A DNA stretch of 64,000 bases from Candidatus Izemoplasmatales bacterium (GCA_041649275.1 JBAZNL010000007.1:1-64000); one strand, 5' to 3'. Counted from the stretch's first letter, positions 52,961 to 61,774 are shown. A program made the numbers and translations. The notes: generated by a model from the letters alone, not told the origin.

Positions 52961-54523
52961 ATGCAGGAATCTCCCCGGCCGACCGCCGGAGTCACCGTGA
53001 AAACCAAGATCTTCTACGCGCTGGGGGACTTCCCGTTCTCCTTCTCCTCGACGCTGATCGGCTTCTTCCTGATGATCTACCTCACGAACACGATCGGCAT
53101 CTCCGCCTTCTGGGCGGGGGCGATCATCTTCGCCGGGATCGTCTGGGACGCCGTCACCGACCCGATCGCCGGCTACCTGAACGACAACGCCAGGAGTCCG
53201 CACGGAAGACGGCGCAAGTTCATCCTCGCCTACCTCGCGCCGATGGCGGTCACCTTCGCGATGCTGTTCTCCGTCCCGGCGCTCGTTCGCTCCGGATCGG
53301 AAGCCGTCAAGGTCGCCGTCACGCTCGCGGTCTACCTCGTCTACACGACCTTCATCACGCTCGTCGCGACGCCGTTCAACGCGATCGTGAACGACCTCTC
53401 GGACGACTACGACGAACGCACCTCGATGATGACGTTCCGCATGATCGGCTCGGTCCTCGGCACGCTCCTCTCGATCGCGATCCCCGAGGTCCTGGGGCTC
53501 TCGAACGCCTCGCAGGACAACACCGCGGGATACGTCGCGATGGGCGTCGCGTTCGGGTTCCTGATGCTGGTCTTCGGATTCTCCTCGGTGCTCAACCTGA
53601 GGGAGCGGAACAAGGGGGCGGACCGATCCCGCGTCCCGTTCGCGTTCCACAAGTACTTCGTCGCGTCGTGGAAGAACCCGCCCTTCCGGCAGGCCTGCCT
53701 GATGTTCGCGCTCTCGATCGCCTGCATGAACTTCATCCAGGGAAACCTCGTGTACTTCCTCAACTACAAGATGCTCCTTCCCTCGCTCTTCCTGCCCGTC
53801 GCCGGGGGCGTGATGGTGCTCGCCGTGCTGTTCATGCCGGTCTGGACCGCAGTCAGCAAGAAGACCTCGAAACGCACGGCCTACATCCTCTCGATCGCGG
53901 TGCTCTGCGTCGCCCTCGCCCTCATGGCGTTCGCGCCGGCGTTCGACTACGAGGCCGCGGGCGTCGTCGCGCACGTCGCCGCCGACGCCGACCTCGTCCC
54001 CGCCTATCAGGGAAGCGTCATCCGCTACATCGCCGACATCAACGCCGACTACGGCACGGTCCTGTCGGTGCTCTGGCGCACGATGCCGTGGATCTACCCC
54101 GTCGTCGTCCTGTTGTCGCTCGGGTTTGCCGGACTCCAGATGGTCCCGTTCTCGATCGTGCCGGACGCGATCAACTTCGCGACCGGTACCGGCGAACGCG
54201 AGGAAGGCGCCTACTACGGCGTCGTGACGTTCGTCCAGAAGCTGGGATGGGCGGTCGGGATGCTCCTCACGGGCGCGGTCCTGAACGCCGCGGGATACCT
54301 CGAACCCGCCAAGGCCTTCACCGCCGAAGCGCAGTCGTCGGTCCTATCGGGAGCGATCGTGCTCCAGTCGCCGTCGGCGGTGGATGCGATCGCGGTCCTC
54401 TTCTCGGTTCTGCCGATCGCGTTCGGCATCCTCGGGATCCTTTCGCTCCTTCGTTACCGCGTCGACCGCGACGCGCTTCGGCGTCGGGTCGCGGAAGCCG
54501 CCGCGACGGAGGCGGACCGATGA
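52961..54523 (+). CDS. GPH family sugar:cation symporter (MelB-like), second copy
   Basis: A 520-residue twelve-helix transporter of the GPH family. Signatures: KTKIFYALGDFPFSFSSTL, WDAVTDPIAGYLNDNARS and HGRRRKFI in the first cytoplasmic loop. It has a longer loop between helices 9 and 10 (about 325-365) than the copy at 12145 and is only a distant relative of it. ATG 52961 has AGGAG upstream. Its stop overlaps the GNAT gene (ATGA), so transport and acetylation are co-expressed; substrate unknown. Confidence 0.92.
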   Translation: MQESPRPTAGVTVKTKIFYALGDFPFSFSSTLIGFFLMIYLTNTIGISAFWAGAIIFAGIVWDAVTDPIAGYLNDNARSPHGRRRKFILAYLAPMAVTFAMLFSVPALVRSGSEAVKVAVTLAVYLVYTTFITLVATPFNAIVNDLSDDYDERTSMMTFRMIGSVLGTLLSIAIPEVLGLSNASQDNTAGYVAMGVAFGFLMLVFGFSSVLNLRERNKGADRSRVPFAFHKYFVASWKNPPFRQACLMFALSIACMNFIQGNLVYFLNYKMLLPSLFLPVAGGVMVLAVLFMPVWTAVSKKTSKRTAYILSIAVLCVALALMAFAPAFDYEAAGVVAHVAADADLVPAYQGSVIRYIADINADYGTVLSVLWRTMPWIYPVVVLLSLGFAGLQMVPFSIVPDAINFATGTGEREEGAYYGVVTFVQKLGWAVGMLLTGAVLNAAGYLEPAKAFTAEAQSSVLSGAIVLQSPSAVDAIAVLFSVLPIAFGILGILSLLRYRVDRDALRRRVAEAAATEADR

Positions 54524-55665
54524 ACGTCGTCGTCCGTCCGGTCGGGAACCGGTCCGACATCCGCCGTTTCATCGCGTTTCCCGATCGGCTGTACCGCGGC
54601 GACCCGCTCTACGTCCCGGCACTCCGTTCGGACGTTCGCAAGGGCCTTGTCGCGCAGATCCTTCGAAATGCGTCGGATCAGCCGGCGGCCGCCTTCCTCG
54701 CGGAACGGGACGGGGAGGTCGTCGGCCGGATCTGGCTTTCACCCTTCGTCGCCCGTCCCGGGACCTCGACGGAACGACTCCAGGGTGCCTTCAACATGTT
54801 CGAATGCGTCGACGACCAGGCGGTCGCGGACGCCCTCTTCGAGGCCGCCGACGCATGGTTTTCCGCACGTGGCATCGACTATTACTACGGCAATCTGAAC
54901 CCGAAGGATCCGGACGATTCCCGCGGCGTCCTGACCGATGGATTCGACGTCGCGCCGGTGACGATGTGCGTTTACAACAAACCGTACTACCGCCGCCTGT
55001 TCGATACCGCCGGATTCGGGATGGCCGAAGACTTCGTGAGCTATCGGCTCGCACTCGACGACGTTCCCTACGAACGGTACCAGGACACGATCGACGCGAT
55101 CAAGAAACGCTTCCGGTTCACCGTCGACGACGTCGATCCCAGGCGGGTCGACCGGGAGGCGCGCGACATCATCGCCTGCATGAACAACTCGATCGCCGAC
55201 GACTGGGACCAGCGGCCGCCGGAACCCGAGAAGGTCTACGAACTCCTCGACAGCTGGAAGAGGTTCCTCGACTTCGACTACATCAAGATCGCCCGCACGT
55301 TCGAGGGCGAACCGATCGGATTCACGATGGCGGTCCCCAACTTCAACGAGATCCTGGTCCGCCTCCATGGGCGGCTCGGGCCGATCGGCCTTCTGAAACT
55401 GCTCTATTACCGCAAGCGCATCCGGACCGTCCGGGCGATGATCCAGACGGTGACGATCCCGTACCAGGGGAAGGGCGTCATCAACGCGATGTACGCCGCC
55501 TACTTCGACCTTCTCAAGCGCCGCGGCGTCACCTGGGTCGACGCTTCGACGATCGGGATGGAGAACCACAAGAGCCGGAACGCGATCGAGAAACTCGGCG
55601 GAAGAATCTACAAGGTGTTCCGCCTGTACGATCGGGAACTGCCAGCGAAGGCTGTGGAAAGATAG
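54520..55665 (+). CDS. GNAT-type N-acetyltransferase-like protein
   Basis: A 381-residue protein of a Firmicute group annotated as GNAT-type. It opens with MNVVVRPVGNRSDIRRFI, followed by the RLYRGDPLYVPALRSD block typical of the group, and EVVGRIWLSP. The C-terminal half holds a second acetyltransferase-like half (IQTVTIPYQGKGVINAMY as the acetyl-CoA loop, then NHKSRNAIEKLGGRIYKVF). Two GNAT-like halves are thus present. Acceptor unknown. Translationally coupled to the symporter by an ATGA overlap. Confidence 0.8.
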   Translation: MNVVVRPVGNRSDIRRFIAFPDRLYRGDPLYVPALRSDVRKGLVAQILRNASDQPAAAFLAERDGEVVGRIWLSPFVARPGTSTERLQGAFNMFECVDDQAVADALFEAADAWFSARGIDYYYGNLNPKDPDDSRGVLTDGFDVAPVTMCVYNKPYYRRLFDTAGFGMAEDFVSYRLALDDVPYERYQDTIDAIKKRFRFTVDDVDPRRVDREARDIIACMNNSIADDWDQRPPEPEKVYELLDSWKRFLDFDYIKIARTFEGEPIGFTMAVPNFNEILVRLHGRLGPIGLLKLLYYRKRIRTVRAMIQTVTIPYQGKGVINAMYAAYFDLLKRRGVTWVDASTIGMENHKSRNAIEKLGGRIYKVFRLYDRELPAKAVER

Positions 55666-55738
55666 GATAATCCGATTACCGTAAACGGCGATCCGGCGTT
55701 CTTTTCTTCGCCTCGTCGAAACGATAAATCGCATCACG

Positions 55739-55769
55739 AAAAGGGGTTCCGGACGCGCGTCGTCCGGTA
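55739..55769 (+). promoter_or_regulatory. ribosome site separated from start codon by a hairpin
   Basis: An AAAAGGGG stretch (55739-55746) lies 22 bp before ATG 55769. Between them CCGGACG (55749-55755) pairs with CGTCCGG (55761-55767). Folding would bring the ribosome site close to the start, or could shut it. Confidence 0.35.
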
Positions 55770-56734
55770 TGCGAGCCATGAAGAAAGCGGTCCATCTCGC
55801 CGGCGTCGGTTACGCCGTCATCTTCGGTTTCACCTTCCTGTTCTCCAAGACGGCGCTCTTGTACGTAAGTCCGATCGGACTCATCAGCTACCGCTTCCTG
55901 GTCGCGTTCCTCGCGTTCGAGGGCCTGCGCCTGTTCAAGGTCGTGAAGATCCGCTTCCTGCGCGGGGCCTGGAGGCTCTGGCTGCCGGCGGCGCTCTGCG
56001 AGCCGATCCTCTACTTCCTGTTCGAATCCTTCGGCCTGTCGCAGGCGACGAGCGGGGAAGCCGGCATGATGCTGGCGATGATTCCGATCTTCGTCGCCCT
56101 CCTGAGCATGCTCGTGCTGCGCGAGCGGCCGCGTCCGATCCAGATCTTCTTCATCCTCCTGAGCGTCGCCGGCATCCTCCTCATCCAGTTCCTCGCGCCC
56201 GGGAGCGGCGACGGCGGCCGGATCGTCGGCTTTTTGCTTCTGTTTGCCGCCGTGCTCGCGGCCGCCTTCTTCAACATCGCCTCGAAGAAGGCGCTCGCCA
56301 CGCTCACCCCATTCGAGATCACCTACTTCATGATGATGTCCGCGGCGATCGCCTTCAACGCGATCTATCTCGTCCAGCTCGCCTTCGGGGACGGACTCTC
56401 CGGATACGTGACGGCCCTCTTCCATCCCGAACTCGCCGCTCCGATCCTCTACCTCGGGATCGTCGCCTCGATCGGCGGCTTCTTCCTCGTCAACGTCGCC
56501 CTGAGCAAGCTGCCGCCGCACGTCTCCTCGATCTATTCGAACCTGTCGACGGTGGTCGCGATCGCCGCCGGCGCGGTCTTCCTCGATGAAAGCATCCGCT
56601 ACTACCATCTGATCGGCAGCGCGATGATCCTCGTGGGCGTCTACGGGACGATCCGCTCGCAGGGCCTCGCGCGTTCCGGGAGCGATCCCGCCGCCTCCTC
56701 GCCATTGTCGCCGGGCGAGAAAAATTTATTATAA
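55769..56734 (+). CDS. EamA/DMT superfamily transporter
   Basis: A 321-residue transporter with ten helices in two EamA repeats (first from GYAVIFGFTFLFSKTALLY, second from GFLLLFAAVLAAAFFNIASKKAL). Family members export amino acids, purines or metabolites. A short polar tail follows the last helix. The start could be ATG 55769 or 55778; neither has a classic ribosome site, and a hairpin lies just before. Standing alone between the GNAT and RidA genes. Confidence 0.88.
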   Translation: MRAMKKAVHLAGVGYAVIFGFTFLFSKTALLYVSPIGLISYRFLVAFLAFEGLRLFKVVKIRFLRGAWRLWLPAALCEPILYFLFESFGLSQATSGEAGMMLAMIPIFVALLSMLVLRERPRPIQIFFILLSVAGILLIQFLAPGSGDGGRIVGFLLLFAAVLAAAFFNIASKKALATLTPFEITYFMMMSAAIAFNAIYLVQLAFGDGLSGYVTALFHPELAAPILYLGIVASIGGFFLVNVALSKLPPHVSSIYSNLSTVVAIAAGAVFLDESIRYYHLIGSAMILVGVYGTIRSQGLARSGSDPAASSPLSPGEKNLL

Positions 56735-56766
56735 AATAATAAGCCGCCCGGCGGAAGGATGCACCC

Positions 56767-56795
56767 TTGCCAAGCCGGTTGCGGCGCGCTATAAT
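56767..56795 (+). promoter_or_regulatory. promoter of ridA
   Basis: TTGCCA (56767-56772) and TATAAT (56790-56795) with a 17-bp spacer. Confidence 0.75.
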
Positions 56796-56823
56796 GAGTC
56801 GTGAATCCAAGGAGGTCCATGCC

Positions 56824-57201
56824 ATGACCCAATTCATCAAGACCGAACACGCGCCCGCAGCGATCGGGCCCTATTCCCAGGCCGTCCTCGCCGGGAACAC
56901 GCTCTACGTCTCCGGCCAGATCCCGTTCGTCCCCGAGACGATGAAGGTGGCCGGCGACGACGTCGCGAGCCAGACCCGCCAGTCGCTTCAGAACGTGAAA
57001 GGCATCGTCGAAGCCGCCGGCTTCAAGGTCGCGGACATCGTCAAGTGCACCGTCTTCCTCAAGGACATGAACGACTTCGCCGCGATGAACGCCGAGTACG
57101 CCGCCTTCTTCGGCGACCACAAGCCGGCGCGCGCCGCCGTCGAGGTCGCCCGTTTGCCGCGCGACGTCAAGGTCGAGATCGACGCCATCTGCGTCCGATA
57201 G
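56824..57201 (+). CDS. ridA: RidA family 2-iminobutanoate/2-iminopropanoate deaminase
   Basis: A 125-residue RidA/YjgF protein that hydrolyses reactive enamine/imine products of pyridoxal-phosphate enzymes. Signatures: AIGPYSQAVLAGNTLYVSGQ, QTRQSLQNVKGIVEAAG, VFLKDMNDFAAMN, and PARAAVEVARLP with the substrate-binding Arg. ATG 56824 follows AAGGAGG by six bases. It has its own promoter and terminator and lies directly before the regulator-aminotransferase operon, whose aminotransferase could make its substrate. Confidence 0.95.
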   Translation: MTQFIKTEHAPAAIGPYSQAVLAGNTLYVSGQIPFVPETMKVAGDDVASQTRQSLQNVKGIVEAAGFKVADIVKCTVFLKDMNDFAAMNAEYAAFFGDHKPARAAVEVARLPRDVKVEIDAICVR

Positions 57202-57216
57202 CGCATCAGGTCCTCC

Positions 57217-57245
57217 AACCGTCTTCACCGACGGTTCTTCTTTTG
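57217..57245 (+). terminator. terminator of ridA
   Basis: An AACCGTC/GACGGTT stem (57217-57223 with 57230-57236) followed by CTTCTTTTG. Confidence 0.75.
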
Positions 57246-57254
57246 CCCATCGAT

Positions 57255-57326
57255 GATAATTTTTTCTCATTTGCCTCTTGACAGCGATAAATTTTTCTCA
57301 TATACTGTCGTTGTAAGCGCTTTTAA
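57255..57326 (+). promoter_or_regulatory. promoter with direct repeats and cre-like site before the YheO-like regulator
   Basis: A near-consensus promoter, TTGACA (57278-57283) and TATACT (57301-57306), 17-bp spacer. Two direct repeats, GATAATTTTTTCTCAT (57255-57270) and GATAAATTTTTCTCAT (57286-57301), lie 31 bp apart, one upstream of the -35 and one in the spacer. A cre-like TTGTAAGCGCTTTTAA (57311-57326) overlaps the ribosome site region. Regulation by the gene's own product and by carbon status is likely. Confidence 0.7.
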
Positions 57327-57338
57327 GGAGGCCCAGCC

Positions 57339-57983
57339 ATGGACAACAGATCCCTGCTTGCGAAATACTTCCCCGTCGCCGACTTCATCGCACAGATCAA
57401 CGGACCGACCTGCGAAGCGATCGTCCACGACCTGAGCGACCTGCAGCATTCGATCGTCTACATCGTGAACGGACATCTTTCCGGCCGTGCGGTCGGCGGA
57501 TCGATCACGAAGTACGCGTTCGACCTGATCATGAAGAACGAGGACAAGAGCCGCGACGCCTTCATCAACTACACCGGCACGAACGAGAGGACGGGTAAGA
57601 TCCTGCGCTCCTCGACGCTGTTCATCCGCAACGAGCGGCGCGAGACGGTCGGCCTGCTCTGCGTGAACGTCGACGTGACCGACCTGATGCGGCTGAGAGA
57701 GTCGCTCGACGGCCTGATCATGGTCCAGGCGACGGCCGCCGCCGAACCGGAACGCTTCGACGTTTCGGCCGACGAGATCGTCGACGACATTCTCCGCGGC
57801 GCACTGCCGGAGAGCGGTCCGGACTACGCGCGGTCTTCGCCGGCCGACAAGAAGGACCTCGTCGCCCGCCTCGCGGGCAAGGGCGTCTTCAAGTTCAAGG
57901 GCTCGATCGGGCGCGTCGCGACGCTGCTCGGGATCTCGCCCCAGACGCTCTACCGCTACCTGAAGGAACTCGAAACAAAATAA
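57339..57983 (+). CDS. YheO-like PAS-domain transcriptional regulator
   Basis: A 214-residue regulator. Residues 1 to about 115 are a YheO-like PAS domain (ISTCEAIVHDLSDL-like GPTCEAIVHDLSDLQHSI, then NGHLSGRAVGG). The C-terminal 50 residues hold a helix-turn-helix (GSIGRVATLLGISPQTLYRYL). Relatives control amino-acid or D-amino-acid metabolism genes in several bacteria. AAGGAGG precedes the ATG by 9 bp. It leads a three-gene operon with an aminotransferase and an NhaC-type antiporter. Confidence 0.9.
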   Translation: MDNRSLLAKYFPVADFIAQINGPTCEAIVHDLSDLQHSIVYIVNGHLSGRAVGGSITKYAFDLIMKNEDKSRDAFINYTGTNERTGKILRSSTLFIRNERRETVGLLCVNVDVTDLMRLRESLDGLIMVQATAAAEPERFDVSADEIVDDILRGALPESGPDYARSSPADKKDLVARLAGKGVFKFKGSIGRVATLLGISPQTLYRYLKELETK

Positions 57984-58024
57984 CGGCCGCCGGGAACGTG
58001 CGGTCCCATCCAAGGAGAACGATC

Positions 58025-59248
58025 ATGGACATCAAGACGAAGATGAACGGCAAGTTCCGCGACCTGCAGGGAGGGCTCTTCCTCAAGGTCACGAAGGCCG
58101 ACGTCGGCGAAGGCGCCGGCATCCTGATGGAAAAAGGCTACCGGATCATGGCGTGGGCGGACATGTTCTTCCCCGACCCCTCGCTTCCCGCGTCCGTCAA
58201 GCGGGCGATGGTCGATTCGATCGAGGGCGGCGTCCCCGCGCATTACGTGATGCCGATCGGCGCGTACGACCTCCGCAAGGCGATCGCCGCGAAGGTCGGC
58301 CGCACGACGGGCCTGAAGCTCGATCCGAGCCGCAACGTGATCGTCACCCCCGGTTCGGACTCCGGACTGCTCTACGCGCTCATGCCGTTTCTGAACGAAG
58401 GCGACGAGGTGCTCATCCCCGATCCGAGCTATCCCTCGAACTTCCTCGATCCGAAGCTTCTCGGCGGCGTCGCGGTCCACGTCCCGCTTCACGAGGAAGA
58501 CGGCTACCAGATCAGGATCGACGAGTTCGAACGGCGCGTCACGCCGCGGACCAGGGTCGTCCTCGTCACCCATCCGAACAACCCCACCACCACCGTGTGG
58601 AACCGCGCGTCGGTCGAAGAGCTCGCCGCCTTCGTGATCCGTCACGACCTCGTGCTCGTGTCCGACCAGGCCTTCGAGGACCATGTCTACGACGGACGCG
58701 AGTTCATCTCGCCGGCGACGCTTCCCGGGATGTGGGAACGTACCGTGACCGTCTGTTCGATCTCCAAGGGGTACGGTCTCAGCGGCCTGCGCATCGGCTA
58801 CATCTACGCCGACGACCGCATCATGGACGTCCTCTACGGCGGCGCCGTCAACGTCCTCGGCGCCGCCTCCACGGTCTCGTCCGTCGGCGCCGTCGCCGCA
58901 CTCGGGGACGAGACGCTTTTGCCGTCCCACTTCGTCCGACTCGAACGCCGCCGTCGGATCGCCTACGAGATCCTGTCCACGATTCCCGGCGTCACGATGA
59001 CGATGCCGGAAAGCGGGATCCTCGCCTGGCTCAACGTCTCGCGCCTGGGAACGGCCGCCGAGGTCGCCGCGCAGATCCTCGAGGAGGCCCACATCATGGT
59101 GAACGAGGGAACGCCGTACGGCAGGGAGGGCGAGGGCCACATCCGGATCGTGATCGCCTGCTTCAACGACGATCTCGACGCGATCGCCGCATTCGAGGGA
59201 ATCAAGTCCGCGCTCACGAAGCTCGCGAAGAAGAAAGGCGTCATCTGA
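58025..59248 (+). CDS. pyridoxal-phosphate-dependent aminotransferase (class I/II)
   Basis: A 407-residue fold-type I aminotransferase. The PLP lysine is in SISKGYGLSGLRIGY. THPNNPTTTVWN is the Asn/Pro-rich block, SDQAFEDHVYDG carries the Asp that pairs with the pyridine nitrogen, and EGHIRIVIACFND holds the carboxylate-binding Arg. Substrate cannot be assigned; context with RidA and an NhaC-type carrier suggests amino-acid catabolism. AAGGAG lies upstream of ATG 58025. Second gene of the operon (41-bp gap). Confidence 0.92.
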   Translation: MDIKTKMNGKFRDLQGGLFLKVTKADVGEGAGILMEKGYRIMAWADMFFPDPSLPASVKRAMVDSIEGGVPAHYVMPIGAYDLRKAIAAKVGRTTGLKLDPSRNVIVTPGSDSGLLYALMPFLNEGDEVLIPDPSYPSNFLDPKLLGGVAVHVPLHEEDGYQIRIDEFERRVTPRTRVVLVTHPNNPTTTVWNRASVEELAAFVIRHDLVLVSDQAFEDHVYDGREFISPATLPGMWERTVTVCSISKGYGLSGLRIGYIYADDRIMDVLYGGAVNVLGAASTVSSVGAVAALGDETLLPSHFVRLERRRRIAYEILSTIPGVTMTMPESGILAWLNVSRLGTAAEVAAQILEEAHIMVNEGTPYGREGEGHIRIVIACFNDDLDAIAAFEGIKSALTKLAKKKGVI

Positions 59249-59293
59249 ACATCGTTGCCTGAAACACCACAAGATACAGAGAGGGAGAAAACA

Positions 59294-60718
59294 ATGGAAG
59301 AAAAGAACGAGAAACTCGCATTCCGGTTCGGATGGGGAATGTCCTTCATTCCCATGCTCGTCTTCACGATCGTCTGCGTCCTGCTGTTCGTCGTCTTCAA
59401 GGCGTTCGACATGCACGCGCTGGCGATGGGCGGCTTCGTCGGTCTCGCGATCGGCGCGCTGTTCGTCAAGAACTTCAAGCACTACGGCCGCTTCTGGAAC
59501 GCCGTCATGAAGGGCATCGCCAGCCCGACCAGCGTCGCCGTCGTCCTCATCCTCTTCATCATCGGCATGTTCTCGCAGCTGATGAAGTCGGCCGGCGTCT
59601 CGAACGGATTCCTCTGGCTCGCCGGCTCGATCGGCATGAAGGGCGGCATCTACGTCGCATTCGTGTTCCTCGCCTGCTGCGTCATCTCGACGGCCACCGG
59701 GTCCTCGATCGGCACGATGTTCGCCGCCTTCCCGATCTTCTACGGGGCCGGCATCGCCCTCGGCGCCAGCCCGATGTTCCTCGCCGGCGCGATCCTCGGC
59801 GGCGCGGTCTTCGGCGATAACCTCGCCCCGATCTCCGACACCACGATCGCCTCGTGCGGAACGCAGGTCTACCGCGACGGCATCCGCACCGCCGAAATCT
59901 CCGGCGCGGTCGCCTCGCGCTTCAAGTACTCGATCGTCGCGGCGATCATCACGACCGTCCTGCTCGTCGTCCTCGGCGGCATCGGCGGCACCGTCAGCGG
60001 CTCCGTCGAGGTCCAGGGCAGCCCGCTGCCGCTCCTCATGCTCATCCCCGTCGGCCTCCTGCTCTTCGTCGCCATCAAGACCCGCGACATCTTCGCATCG
60101 GTCACCGTCGGTCTGATCTCCGGCACGATCGTCGCCCTCGTTTCCGGCCTGCTCGGCTTCTCCGACATCTTCAACGTCGTGGGCGGCGCGACCCACGGCT
60201 TCCTGGCCGACGGCGTCGCCAACATGATGGGCACCGTCACGCTCGTCATCTCCGTCTTCGGCATCATGGGCGTCCTCCAGGAAGCGGGCGCGCTCGACCG
60301 CCTCGTCGACTGGATCCTCAAAAGCAAGCTCGCGAAGACGCCGAAGGGCGCCGAGATCGCGATCATGATCGGCACGAACCTCACGACGCTCCTCTTCGGC
60401 GGCGTCACGAGCGCCTCGATCCTCACGTTCGGCCCGGTCGTGAACGAGATCGGCCGCCGCAAGAACATCCACCCCTATCGCCGCGCCAACCTGCTCGACG
60501 GGTTCGCCAACTCGATCGCCAACAACGTGCCGTTTTTGAGCTGCTTCGTCTTCATCGGCGTCGCCCTCTCCGGCCTCAATCCGTACGTCGTCGCCGCCGG
60601 TCTCATCTACACGGCCGTGCTGTTCTTCGTCCTCCTGTTCGCCGTCCTCACCGGATGGGGACGCCGGTTCGAAGGCAAGGACGGCGAGGAACTCAAGGAA
60701 GAGCCCGCCGCGAAATAA
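59294..60718 (+). CDS. NhaC family Na+/H+ antiporter or sodium-coupled solute carrier
   Basis: A 474-residue protein with about twelve helices of the NhaC family. Signatures: STATGSSIGTMFAAFPI, GAVFGDNLAPISDTTIASCG and NIHPYRRANLLDGFANSIANN. The family contains Na+/H+ antiporters and malate-lactate or amino-acid exchangers. Being last in an operon with an aminotransferase and a PAS regulator, an amino-acid or keto-acid carrier is at least as likely as a pure ion antiporter. GAGGGAG precedes ATG 59294; a strong terminator follows. Confidence 0.9.
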   Translation: MEEKNEKLAFRFGWGMSFIPMLVFTIVCVLLFVVFKAFDMHALAMGGFVGLAIGALFVKNFKHYGRFWNAVMKGIASPTSVAVVLILFIIGMFSQLMKSAGVSNGFLWLAGSIGMKGGIYVAFVFLACCVISTATGSSIGTMFAAFPIFYGAGIALGASPMFLAGAILGGAVFGDNLAPISDTTIASCGTQVYRDGIRTAEISGAVASRFKYSIVAAIITTVLLVVLGGIGGTVSGSVEVQGSPLPLLMLIPVGLLLFVAIKTRDIFASVTVGLISGTIVALVSGLLGFSDIFNVVGGATHGFLADGVANMMGTVTLVISVFGIMGVLQEAGALDRLVDWILKSKLAKTPKGAEIAIMIGTNLTTLLFGGVTSASILTFGPVVNEIGRRKNIHPYRRANLLDGFANSIANNVPFLSCFVFIGVALSGLNPYVVAAGLIYTAVLFFVLLFAVLTGWGRRFEGKDGEELKEEPAAK

Positions 60719-60732
60719 GGTCCGTCGAAAAC

Positions 60733-60776
60733 GAAGGCGTCGTCCCTGCTTCAGGCAGGCGGACGACGCCTTTTTC
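60733..60776 (+). terminator. terminator of the aminotransferase-nhaC operon
   Basis: AAGGCGTCGTCC (60734-60745) pairs with GGACGACGCC TT (60761-60772), with an inner small stem and a T-run. Confidence 0.9.
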
Positions 60777-60822
60777 GATCTCGACCGGAAACGCGATGAT
60801 GCGTGAATTTCTCGCAGGCGCG

Positions 60823-60851
60823 TTGACATCGATGTCCGGATGGGATACAAT
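60823..60851 (+). promoter_or_regulatory. near-consensus sigma-A promoter
   Basis: A perfect TTGACA (60823-60828) and TACAAT (60846-60851) with a 17-bp spacer, the strongest promoter by sequence in the window. Confidence 0.85.
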
Positions 60852-60869
60852 CCTTTCGGAGGGATGCCC

Positions 60870-61754
60870 ATGAAGCCGTTTCTGAAGTCGATGACGCTGG
60901 TGATCATCACGATCTTCATCTGTTCAGCCGTCGGGACGATCTCGGCGTGGTACACCATGAATCGGTCCGTCCAGGTCGCGATTCCCGAGATCGCGGACGT
61001 CCATTACGTCGACCTCCTGTTTCCCGTCGACGCGGCGCCGTTTCTTTCGCCCGAAGAACTGGCGGACCGGAACCTTCCCGAGCCTTACGCCGAATCCGCC
61101 TACCGGGACGCGGTCAACGGATATCGGGACGCGGACGGATTCGGATCGGTGCTGCTCTACTGCGACGAAGCCGCGGTCGTCCTTCTCGGAGATGGCCTCT
61201 ATCGTTTCGGCTACCGGGTCGAGGGCTCCTTGACCTTCAAGATCGCGATCATCTACGCCGACGGATCGATGGACGTCTCCGAACCCGTCACGCAGACCAA
61301 GCCGCTCTTGCAGGCCTCGTATGACCTCACCAGCGTGCAATACGCCGAATACGACACCCTCTTTCCCCCCGCCGACGATCCGGACGCCTGGGACGACTGG
61401 TATCTGGAGCGGAGTGTCAAGGCCTTCCTCTTCGCCTCCCTGGTCGGCCTTGTCCATCTCGTGCTGCTCTTCGCATTCGGATATCGACGCCGTCGGACGT
61501 TCGTCCTGACCGCGGCGATCAATCAGGCGGTCATCGCCGTCGTGATCTTCGTCTACTACGTCGACCATGCCTTCGTCCTGCCCGTCGTGTACCTGCTTAC
61601 GTACGTCGCGCCGATCCTCGCCACCGTCCTCGAAATCAAGATCCTGACCAGCGGAAACCGCGAACATCCCCTTTCACGTGCGCTCGCCTTCGTCGGCGTC
61701 GCCGACCTCCTCCTGTTCGCGGCGATCGGACTCTGGGTCTTCGAACTCGTCTGA
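60870..61754 (+). CDS. membrane protein with an extracellular domain, unknown function
   Basis: A 294-residue protein. One helix at about 5-27, an outer soluble domain of about 155 residues (PEIADVHYVDLLFPVD, SVLLYCDEAAVVLLGDGLYRFGYRV), then four helices from about 190 to the end. I do not recognise the family. ATG 60870 is 7 bp after GGAGG; the ATG at 60864 is too close to it. It is transcribed alone from a near-consensus promoter and ended by a strong terminator, so it is probably well expressed. Confidence 0.78.
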   Translation: MKPFLKSMTLVIITIFICSAVGTISAWYTMNRSVQVAIPEIADVHYVDLLFPVDAAPFLSPEELADRNLPEPYAESAYRDAVNGYRDADGFGSVLLYCDEAAVVLLGDGLYRFGYRVEGSLTFKIAIIYADGSMDVSEPVTQTKPLLQASYDLTSVQYAEYDTLFPPADDPDAWDDWYLERSVKAFLFASLVGLVHLVLLFAFGYRRRRTFVLTAAINQAVIAVVIFVYYVDHAFVLPVVYLLTYVAPILATVLEIKILTSGNREHPLSRALAFVGVADLLLFAAIGLWVFELV

Positions 61755-61774
61755 CCATGGGCTCTGAAGAAATG

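Noticed and set aside
57956..60958. A 1000-residue minus-strand frame opposite the aminotransferase and NhaC genes
   Set aside because: Composition (Asp-Glu-Arg-Gly runs) and full overlap with conserved plus-strand genes mark it as a reading-frame shadow.
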